From the NCBI GenBank assembly GCA_018710795.1, contig DVJH01000123.1:1-10462 (forward strand): a stretch of 10,462 nucleotides of DNA, given 5' to 3'. Under the pieces are notes generated by a model. It did no database searches, was not told where the DNA came from, and worked only from the letters and a program-made list of their open reading frames with translations. Numbering within the stretch: position 1 is the first letter of the stretch; every line of letters starts with the position of its first letter. The translations under genes were made by a program, and so were the position numbers. The stretch is from Candidatus Galligastranaerophilus gallistercoris. GTDB taxonomy: Bacteria; Cyanobacteriota; Vampirovibrionia; Gastranaerophilales; Gastranaerophilaceae. Shown in pieces: positions 1 to 5,535 of this stretch.

Positions 1-15
1 TTAAAAGAATTCCAG

Positions 16-45
16 CGGTCTTATTTTTTTAAGACCGTTTTTTTT
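16..45 (+). terminator. Rho-independent terminator, plus strand
   Basis: A perfect 8-bp stem (CGGTCTTA at 16-23 with TAAGACCG at 30-37) closes a loop made only of T and is followed directly by eight T at 38-45. This is the classic intrinsic terminator layout for plus-strand transcription. It implies that a plus-strand gene ends just left of the window. The minus-strand reading lacks a T-tract after the stem, so it should not stop the minus-strand operon that ends at 536. Confidence 0.75.
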
Positions 46-106
46 GCGGAATTTCCGTAGGATGAAGCGATAGCGTAATCCGCCAAGGCGAACGGCTGAC
101 GGAGCG

Positions 107-128
107 AAAAAAGTGCTTTAGCACTTTT
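107..128 (-). terminator. Possible terminator hairpin, minus strand
   Basis: AAAAGTGC at 109-116 pairs perfectly with GCACTTTT at 121-128 around a TTTA loop. Read on the minus strand, the stem ends in a run of six T (107-112 on the plus strand), four of them inside the arm, so it could act as a weak intrinsic terminator. If the pilin-end operon has no closer stop, its transcript would run through the repeat block to here. The same hairpin could equally be one more structural unit of the mosaic. Confidence 0.4.
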
Positions 129-200
129 GGAGCAAAGCTCAAAGACAGTGAGCCGCTAGGAAATTCCAAGAGGCGGAATTTGCGCGTGAGCCGGAGTGGA

Positions 201-231
201 GCATTTGGCAAACGATGAGTTTGGCAAATGC
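201..231. repeat. Hairpin module, copy A
   Basis: The arms 201-213 and 219-231 form 12 of 13 possible pairs around the loop GATGA (214-218). The single mismatch is G208 against G224. The hairpin is preceded by a purine-rich lead-in ending GGAGTGGAG and followed by the motif CGTAACTGT. The same architecture, with different stem bases, recurs at 310-333 and 408-439. Confidence 0.7.
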
Positions 232-309
232 GTAACTGTCGATGAAAAATATTAACAGGGTGAAGGTACTCAAAATCGAACCGCTAGGAAAAACATCAAC
301 AGGGTGAAG

Positions 310-333
310 GCGGAAGCGATGAGCTTTTGCCGC
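310..333. repeat. Hairpin module, copy B
   Basis: The arm GCGGAAGC (310-317) pairs with GCTT (323-326) and CCGC (330-333), with TTG bulged out. The loop is again GATGA (318-322). The lead-in is AGGGTGAAG (301-309) and the hairpin is followed by CGCAACCGT, which corresponds to the CGTAAC motif after the other copies. The stem sequence is unrelated to copy A, but its position, loop and flanks match. Confidence 0.55.
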
Positions 334-345
334 AACCGTTGTTAA

Positions 346-417
346 CCGCCGTTGCGAAGCGGACAAATCTTTGATTTGACAGGCGGAAAAAACAAATACA
401 GGGTGAAGCATTTGGCT
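346..417. repeat. 72-bp direct repeat, copy 1
   Basis: This copy is identical to 454-526 apart from one A in an A-run (six here, seven in copy 2). Inside it, CAAATC and GATTTG form a small hairpin around TTT at 364-378. The outer CCGCC (346-350) can pair with GGCGG (382-386), giving a closed structure followed by an A-run. The copy ends with ACAGGGTGAAG and the left arm of hairpin module C. Confidence 0.85.
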
Positions 418-439
418 TGCGTTGAGCAAGACAAACTGC
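408..439. repeat. Hairpin module, copy C
   Basis: The arms 408-420 and 426-439 pair around the loop GTTGA (421-425), with one mismatch (G415 against A431) and a bulged C436. Lead-in (AGGGTGAAG) and trailing motif (CGTAACTAT) match the other copies. Compared with copy A, three adjacent inner pairs are changed on both sides at once (A-T to G-C, A-T to T-A, A-T to T-A), the mismatch stays at the same level, and the outer arm GCATTT is unchanged. These paired changes support a selected or copied secondary structure. Confidence 0.7.
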
Positions 440-453
440 GTAACTATTGAACG

Positions 454-526
454 CCGCCGTTGCGAAGCGGACAAATCTTTGATTTGACAGGCGGAAAAAA
501 ACAAATACAGGGTGAAGCATTTGGCT
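454..526. repeat. 72-bp direct repeat, copy 2
   Basis: This is the second copy of the block at 346-417, separated from it by 36 bases and carrying one extra A. It ends only 9 bases before the stop codon of the minus-strand pilin-like gene (stop at 536-538). The left arm of a fourth hairpin module starts at its end (GCATTTGGCT) but no matching right arm follows. The repeat therefore looks truncated where it meets the gene. Confidence 0.85.
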
Positions 527-535
527 AAAACATTT

Positions 536-1429
536 TTATTGTATGCCGAAGATTTTAAATATCCCCGTTCCCGTAGGTTTAACGGGTTCAATCGTGCAAA
601 ATGCGCTTCTGTCCGCATTGTTGTTATCCGGTATACATTCATCAATGCGTTCAATTCCCTGACAGTTTTCATTTGCAAAATATCTTGTTATTCCGTCAGG
701 GTTTGTCATGCAAATCGCTTCTTTAAAAGAAACTTTATAAACATTCGGAATTAAAGCCGTTTCCCTTGCATTTGCCTGAAGATTATTCGGGTCTGCGGCA
801 CGGTTTAAAATTCCGTTATATGCAAAAAAGTATGAATCTTCGTAATATTTATTTGTTGCGTTTCCGTCATAATCATGGGCAACGTTATTCCCGCCGAAAG
901 AAGGTATAACTTCTCCGTTTTGATATATTCTTAAAGGAAATATATCTTCGCCCAAAGCCATCGGGTGTGAAGGAGTGTTGATAAACATTATTATGTCAAT
1001 ATGAGCCAGAGTGCCGTCGTTATCATCCGACCAGCCGTCACCATCAAAGCCTCCGATTACAACGCCGTTTGACATAATAAAATTCATTCTTGTCGATTGT
1101 CCTCCGTTTCCGGGTACAATATCATCTATACCGTCTTCACAATCAATGTCGCCCGCAGTCATAAAATTATCTGCAAGAAGCCTGCAATACGTTACCGTAT
1201 TATCGGGCAGGCTGCCCGCATTTTGGCATAATCCTTCTTCTCTGCAGGTTTCAAGAATCATATCGTTAGCCTGAGATATATTTCTTATTGTTGCATAAAT
1301 GTGCGGAGTTACCGATATATCGTCAGACTTAAAAATCAATACGGACAATGCAAGAATAATTCCGCATATAATAAGCGCAAACAAAACTTCCGCAAGCACC
1401 ATTGCTTTTAATCGTATAAATCTTTTCAT
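536..1429 (-). CDS. Pilin-like (pseudopilin) protein with type IV prepilin N-terminus
   Basis: This 297-residue protein starts with a short basic leader (MKRFIRLKA) followed by MVLAE and a hydrophobic helix to about residue 33. That is the prepilin-peptidase layout, with the conserved Glu at mature position 5. Residue -1 is Ala instead of the usual Gly. A stretch near residues 142-180 (IDIIMF, then GEDIFPLRIYQNG and a following Pro) resembles the conserved core of minor pilins and pseudopilins, which normally reads DvNG..GPN..G.DvF. An acidic loop, GFDGDGWSDDNDG, at about 127-139 could bind calcium (inference). It should sit in the inner membrane, or in a pilus or type II-like fibre after cleavage. 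The ATG lies 6 bases after the stop of the upstream gene, whose last codons supply AAAGGA as ribosome site. It is the last gene of the operon; its substrate or partner system is unknown. Confidence 0.75.
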   Translation of the reverse strand: MKRFIRLKAMVLAEVLFALIICGIILALSVLIFKSDDISVTPHIYATIRNISQANDMILETCREEGLCQNAGSLPDNTVTYCRLLADNFMTAGDIDCEDGIDDIVPGNGGQSTRMNFIMSNGVVIGGFDGDGWSDDNDGTLAHIDIIMFINTPSHPMALGEDIFPLRIYQNGEVIPSFGGNNVAHDYDGNATNKYYEDSYFFAYNGILNRAADPNNLQANARETALIPNVYKVSFKEAICMTNPDGITRYFANENCQGIERIDECIPDNNNADRSAFCTIEPVKPTGTGIFKIFGIQ

Positions 1430-1435
1430 TAAATT

Positions 1436-2413
1436 CTATCCTTTTATTAAAGCGCCCAGAGCTGCTTCATAACTATTATATTCCATTATATCATCCGCTC
1501 CTAACTCTAAGCAACCGATTGAAGTTTTGGTTTCGTTTTTGACGGATACAACCCTTATATTTTGTTCCAATGCCGCCAAAACCGCAGGGCTGCCCAAAGC
1601 TTTATACGGAACAATTAAAGCTTTTATGTCTTTATTTTTTATTCCTTTTTTATTTTCTTTATCAATTTTAGGCGCCCTGTTTAACCCTTCCAAAATGCAT
1701 GGCAGGTAAGTTGATGATATATTTTCCGAAGCAACTTTGGGGTTTGATAATTTTGTTGAAATTTCAATTTTGCTGAATGCGGGAGAATGCGCAACGGGTA
1801 TCATCAATTCTTTTGAAAGATAATGGGATATAACCGCCTCAATTCCCCCTATGGGGTCAACCCCCGTTCCCGATTCGTAATCATCGTTTGTAATATCATC
1901 CCTAAAATAACAAACAACGCCGATTGCATTTACCCCTTTTGAAATTAATTTTTTTGCCGAATTCAAAAGGGTTTTTTCGTTTCCTATAACGCCCGTTGAA
2001 ATATTATCTTTTATATAAAATTCAACCCCGACTTCTTCTGATGTTATTTCAAAATATGGAATATCAAACCCCATAACTTCTTTCATTGCATTTATCGTAT
2101 TAATATGAACGTTTAAAATGTCATTAGGGATTGATTTATCAAAAATAACCCCCGTTTTATTTTCTTCATAAAGTTTAAGAGGCTCAAGGCTTAAATTTCC
2201 TTTAAAAAATTCATCTAAAATATATCCTTCAACGTATAAAATATCATCGTTTATTGCGCTTAAAATGCCGCCGTTTACAACATTAGGGTGTGTTATGACA
2301 TTAAAATGTTTTGAAAACATTCTTGCAATTTTGCCGCCGTCGCCCGCATAGCCCCCTATGTCGGCGCCGATACCGGTCGGTATTATTAATGCTATTGTTT
2401 CATCGTGTCTCAA
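1436..2413 (-). CDS. DUF3326 family protein
   Basis: This 325-residue protein matches my memory of the DUF3326 family along most of its length. It has IIPTGIGADIGGYAGDGG near the start, then ITHPNVVNGG, LYVEGYILD, GVDPIGGIEAVISHYL, IPVAHSPAF and TYLPCILEGLNRAP. The family is typical of cyanobacteria and plastid-bearing organisms and its biochemical role is not established. I see no membrane segment or signal peptide, so it is probably cytoplasmic. About 60 residues after the RAP motif (from about 255 on) look like a Rossmann-type tail. The start is TTG, chosen because it keeps the conserved N-terminus, has GGGGAG 9 bases upstream, and overlaps the TGA stop of holB as TTGA, suggesting coupled translation. 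Its place after holA/holB is unexpected and gives no direct clue to function. Confidence 0.85.
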   Translation of the reverse strand: MRHDETIALIIPTGIGADIGGYAGDGGKIARMFSKHFNVITHPNVVNGGILSAINDDILYVEGYILDEFFKGNLSLEPLKLYEENKTGVIFDKSIPNDILNVHINTINAMKEVMGFDIPYFEITSEEVGVEFYIKDNISTGVIGNEKTLLNSAKKLISKGVNAIGVVCYFRDDITNDDYESGTGVDPIGGIEAVISHYLSKELMIPVAHSPAFSKIEISTKLSNPKVASENISSTYLPCILEGLNRAPKIDKENKKGIKNKDIKALIVPYKALGSPAVLAALEQNIRVVSVKNETKTSIGCLELGADDIMEYNSYEAALGALIKG

Positions 2414-3360
2414 GATAAATTTCTCCCCTCGGCGGAAAAATCCGTAAATAAAGATTCAAGCGCATATTTTGGCGAAACAAGAGCAATAATTTGTTTTTTT
2501 GTTTTTTGAATTTTTTTAATATCAGAATTAATTATGTTTCTTAAATTTTCATTATCAAAATTTATTTTCATCATCTTAAACAAATATTCCTGCATTGAAT
2601 CAAGAATATCAAGCATATCAAAATTGTTTGCGGATTGAAAATTTATTAATTCATAGGCTTTTTCAATTGAAGACAAAATGTTTTCATTCGGATAATTTTC
2701 AAAAAAGTTTTTTACATCTATACTGTTTTTTTCATATAAAGCGGGCATTTTAAAAACAAGCGATCTTGAAACAATGGTTGAAATTATATCTTCTTTTGTA
2801 TTTGATAAAAATACAAAAGTTACTTTATCGGGCGCTTCTTCCGTTGATTTTAAAAGAGAATTCGAAGCTTCTTCCTGAAGAATTTTTTTATTCAAAGGGT
2901 AAGGGTACCACTCTTCTTTTGATAAATTGTATCCCAAGTTTTCAAATTCTTTAATTTTATTTAATTTAAAATCATCCAAAGTCCCCGTTTTTGCGTTTGA
3001 AAAAATAAAAAACCTGTGATAATCGGAAGATTCTTTTATCATTGACGTTATTTTTTCGGTTTGTTTAACCGATATAACCGTTTTTGAAGAATCGTCCTTA
3101 AAATCAATCGGGGTTACGTTTATAATTGAAGGGTGTTTGTTTTCTTTTATCCATCTGCAATTTGTGCAATCGCAATTTTGTGTTTTATCTTTTTCGCAAT
3201 TTAATATGCTTGCAAGCTCAAGCGTGAAAAAATATTGGGATAAAATATCAAGCCCTTCAAAAACAATGCTTTGAGGGAACCTTTTTTTTGAATTAAAAAA
3301 ACTTTCAAAATAAGAGGTTAAAAAAGGATATTTATTTTTAAAATAATCATTTATCCGCAT
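2410..3360 (-). CDS. holB: DNA polymerase III delta' subunit (clamp loader)
   Basis: Delta' is the rigid stator of the clamp loader that opens and places the sliding clamp on DNA. This 316-residue protein shows the family marks. A cysteine cluster at about 55, 63, 65 and 68 is the expected zinc site and is followed by KHPSI. SVKQTEKI at about 97-104 corresponds to the usual VDQIR helix. SNSLLKSTEEAP at about 166-177 is the NALLKtLEEPP motif. SRS at 198-200 corresponds to the SRC box and carries the arginine finger. There is no Walker A motif, as expected for delta'. About 35 extra residues (roughly 125-160) separate FIFSNA from the LLK motif, where most homologues have a short link. ATG start, with GAGG 10 bases upstream inside the end of holA; the frames overlap by 10 bases. 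Confidence 0.85.
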   Translation of the reverse strand: MRINDYFKNKYPFLTSYFESFFNSKKRFPQSIVFEGLDILSQYFFTLELASILNCEKDKTQNCDCTNCRWIKENKHPSIINVTPIDFKDDSSKTVISVKQTEKITSMIKESSDYHRFFIFSNAKTGTLDDFKLNKIKEFENLGYNLSKEEWYPYPLNKKILQEEASNSLLKSTEEAPDKVTFVFLSNTKEDIISTIVSRSLVFKMPALYEKNSIDVKNFFENYPNENILSSIEKAYELINFQSANNFDMLDILDSMQEYLFKMMKINFDNENLRNIINSDIKKIQKTKKQIIALVSPKYALESLFTDFSAEGRNLS

Positions 3361-4331
3361 TTTAAAAATGCCTCGCTCAAAGATAACAAAGGCTCTTTTT
3401 CGCCCGTTTTAATTTCAAATTCGGAATTTGTTAAATTCCTTTTAAGTTTTATAAGTTCGTTTAATGAAACGTTTTTTAATTTATTTAAACTCATTTTAAC
3501 GGCATATTCATTCTGCGAAGTTTTTTTTGCGATTTCAAAAGAATTAAGAGATTTTGAATAAAGCTTTGTCATAAGCAGTTTTGAAAATCCCGATTGCAAA
3601 AATGCAAGAATTTCAAGATAGTGCGATTTTTGAAGCATATTTGAAATTTCATTTAACGCCCTGACGTAATTTTTCTCTAAAATTAAATCAACCAGGGCAA
3701 AAATGTTTTGACTTGTTGAAAAAAGATTATCAACCGCTTCTTTTGTAATAATGTTTTCGGGATACACAAACAAACTTATTTTATCCAAAACGGAATCCAA
3801 ATCCCTTAAATAAGGACCCGTCAATCTTATAATATCGGTCAAAATATTATCGGATGCTTTTAAATTGTATTTTTTCAGCATTGATTTAAAAACGGGAAGA
3901 ATTTTATATTCTTCATACGCCTTAAATGCGGGACATTCAATTATTTTTCCTTTTTTTGCAATTGCTTTATAGAATTTTTTTCTTGAATCCGGTTTCTTTT
4001 TATCGCCCCTTGCAATTTGGCAGGTTAAAATTATATGGACTCTGTCCGAAATTAAATCAATTGCTTCAATTAATTCATCAATTTCTTTATCGTCAAGTTT
4101 TTTTGCTTTAGCGGTATCAAGAAAATATTTATCCGCTTTTATAACGTATACAATATCCCCGAACATCATAGGCTGCGTTCGCAAAAGGAAAACAAAATCG
4201 CTGAAATCGGGGTTATCCGAAACCCTGTAGTTTAATTCCGAAATATCATCCCCCAAAACATTTTGTTTTACGGAATTAATTTCTTTTTCGATTAAAAAAT
4301 CTTCTTCACCCCAAATAAATGATAACGGCAT
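3351..4331 (-). CDS. holA: DNA polymerase III delta subunit (clamp loader)
   Basis: Delta is the clamp-opening wrench of the clamp loader. This 326-residue protein has the usual length and the typical opening SFIWGEEDFLIEKEIN, corresponding to the YLIYGEDEFLI signature. A basic loop GDKKKPDSRKKFYKAI near 109-124 is followed by the KGKIIECPAF strand common in the family. A domain at about 160-215 contains LTGPYLRDLDSVLDKISLF, matching the helical middle domain. The C-terminal helical domain (about 220-326) mediates loader assembly in the family. The start is ATG with AAGGA 5 bases upstream. It lies 21 bases after the GIY-YIG gene and overlaps holB by 10 bases, so delta and delta' should be translated from one message. 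Sequence identity in this family is low; the call rests on the ordered motifs and the holB partner. Confidence 0.85.
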   Translation of the reverse strand: MPLSFIWGEEDFLIEKEINSVKQNVLGDDISELNYRVSDNPDFSDFVFLLRTQPMMFGDIVYVIKADKYFLDTAKAKKLDDKEIDELIEAIDLISDRVHIILTCQIARGDKKKPDSRKKFYKAIAKKGKIIECPAFKAYEEYKILPVFKSMLKKYNLKASDNILTDIIRLTGPYLRDLDSVLDKISLFVYPENIITKEAVDNLFSTSQNIFALVDLILEKNYVRALNEISNMLQKSHYLEILAFLQSGFSKLLMTKLYSKSLNSFEIAKKTSQNEYAVKMSLNKLKNVSLNELIKLKRNLTNSEFEIKTGEKEPLLSLSEAFLKCG

Positions 4332-4352
4332 TTTTATCCTTTTTTATTCATT

Positions 4353-4598
4353 TTACTTTAAAAGTTTTAATTTATCTTCCCTTTTTAATTTTTTTATTCT
4401 GTATTCTTCCTTCATTGCTTCCGATTTTGTTTCAAAAGCTTTTTTATAGAGAATTTTAACGGGCTTGTTTGCGTTTGTATATTTTGCGCCTTTATGTTTT
4501 ATTCCTTCAAGATGTTCCGAAAATCTTTTTTCCACATCTTTTGCTATCCCTGTATAAATCGTATTATTTTCAGTCAAGAGCATGTAAACAAAGTACAC
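4353..4598 (-). CDS. GIY-YIG domain protein (YhbQ/UPF0213-like)
   Basis: This small 81-residue protein is almost entirely one GIY-YIG nuclease domain. VYM near residues 4-6 and YTG at 15-17 stand for the two namesake strands. They are followed by the candidate catalytic Arg in VEKRFSEH, the family stretch KGAKYTNANKPVKILYKK, and a Glu in the helix MKEEYRIKKLKR near 62-73. Stand-alone proteins of this size are common in bacteria and are thought to act on DNA; the true substrate is usually unknown. The start is GTG, supported by AGAGG 9 bases upstream and by the need to keep the first strand; the later in-frame ATG would remove it. The frame overlaps the end of the dus gene by 29 bases, indicating coupled expression. 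Confidence 0.85.
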   Translation of the reverse strand: MYFVYMLLTENNTIYTGIAKDVEKRFSEHLEGIKHKGAKYTNANKPVKILYKKAFETKSEAMKEEYRIKKLKREDKLKLLK

Positions 4599-5535
4599 TG
4601 TCTAAAACCTCTTCTATTTCTTTTTCGGTATTTAAAAGAACAAGTTTGCTTCTCAGTTTTGAAGCGTTTTTAACGCCCGAGATATAAAAAGGGTAGAATT
4701 TTCGCATATATTTTATTCCGTTTATCTCGCCTCTTAAATCAATTTCGCCTTTTAAATGTTTTTTTAGCATATTTAATTTTTCAATTAAATCGGGTTCGGG
4801 GATAATCTCTCCGGTTTTAAAAAATTGTTCGGCCCTGTAAGGGAAGCTGAAATCTCCGACAAAACCTCTTCCTATTGCAACACCGTCTGCGTTTGTATAT
4901 TCAATACAGTTTTTGACATCTTCAATTGTTTTAATGTCTCCGTTTGCAAAAACGGGAATTTTAACGGTTTCTTTTAATTTTTTTATATCCTCATAAGAAG
5001 CTTTCCCTGAATACATCTGCGCCCTTGTTCTTGCATGGAGTGTAATAAAATCAACCCCTTCTCCTTCAAGCATTTTTGCAAATTCTATGTAATTTTTGTC
5101 TTCTTCGCTCCAGCCCAGCCTGAATTTAACGCTTAAAGGGATTTTGATTTCTTTCCTTACTTTTTTTATTATTTCTTTTGCAAGGGGAATATCTCTCATA
5201 AGGGCTGAACCGTCTTTGCCTTTTACGATTTTATTTACGGGGCACCCGCAGTTAATATCTATAACGCTTGCCCTGTCTTCAAGCATTTTTGCCGCTTTTG
5301 CCATAAGGTCGGGTTTGTGCCCCGCTATTTGAAACGAAAGAGGATATTCAACCTCTTCAAATTTTAAAATTTTTCCGTCGGGCACCTGATTTAAAGCTTC
5401 CGATGAGAGCATCTCCGTTGTCAAAAGAGTGTCAACCCCTTTGTATTCTCTTATCAGCTTCCTGTATATTGTGTCTGAAATTCCTGCCAGCGGGGCTTGT
5501 ATTACTTTAAGTTTTTTTATGTCAAATCCGTTCAT
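4570..5535 (-). CDS. tRNA dihydrouridine synthase (DusB-type)
   Basis: Dus enzymes use FMN and NADPH to reduce specific uridines in the D-loop of tRNA. This 321-residue protein has the complete motif set of the TIM-barrel domain: QAPLAGISDTIYRKL (about 13-27), FQIAGHKPD, INCGCPVNKIVK with the catalytic Cys at 98, GSALM, KFRLGW, LHARTRAQMYSG (about 166-177), FANGDI and IGRGFVGD. The C-terminal helical tRNA-binding part, with KYMRKFYPFYISG, follows. Length and motif order fit the DusB group; I leave the symbol open because Dus subgroups are hard to separate by eye. Its ATG shares one base with the upstream TAA (TAATG), and no clear ribosome site is seen, so it probably relies on re-initiation after the TPR gene. 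Confidence 0.9.
   Translation of the reverse strand: MNGFDIKKLKVIQAPLAGISDTIYRKLIREYKGVDTLLTTEMLSSEALNQVPDGKILKFEEVEYPLSFQIAGHKPDLMAKAAKMLEDRASVIDINCGCPVNKIVKGKDGSALMRDIPLAKEIIKKVRKEIKIPLSVKFRLGWSEEDKNYIEFAKMLEGEGVDFITLHARTRAQMYSGKASYEDIKKLKETVKIPVFANGDIKTIEDVKNCIEYTNADGVAIGRGFVGDFSFPYRAEQFFKTGEIIPEPDLIEKLNMLKKHLKGEIDLRGEINGIKYMRKFYPFYISGVKNASKLRSKLVLLNTEKEIEEVLDSVLCLHALD

Larger units (their letters stand above)
46..535. repeat. Gene-free mosaic of repeats and hairpins
   Basis: This stretch of about 490 bases holds no convincing gene. It is clearly richer in G+C than the AT-rich genes around it and is built from recurring short blocks. ACAGGGTGAAG occurs exactly four times (255-265, 299-309, 398-408, 507-517). 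CCGCTAGGAAA occurs near 153 and 281. A block of about 72 bp is present twice. Several strong hairpins are interleaved, for example AAATTCC at 161-167 with GGAATTT at 175-181. Open frames across it give low-complexity, repeated translations with no recognisable domain and change frame between copies, as expected for non-coding repeats. It resembles interspersed mosaic intergenic elements, but I cannot name a family. Confidence 0.75.

Noticed and set aside
46..535. CRISPR array
   Set aside because: Repeats differ in length and spacing, units are joined by structured motifs instead of unique spacers of one size, and there are no cas genes.
139..678. Long minus-strand open frame of 179 codons across the repeat block
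   Set aside because: It runs over direct repeats and hairpins, repeats the same peptide twice, has no domain or ribosome site, and overlaps the end of the well-supported pilin-like gene.
512..754. Plus-strand frames over the minus-strand genes (for example 512-754, 1011-1274, 9227-9562)
   Set aside because: They are antisense shadows of supported genes, with no ribosome sites or recognisable domains.
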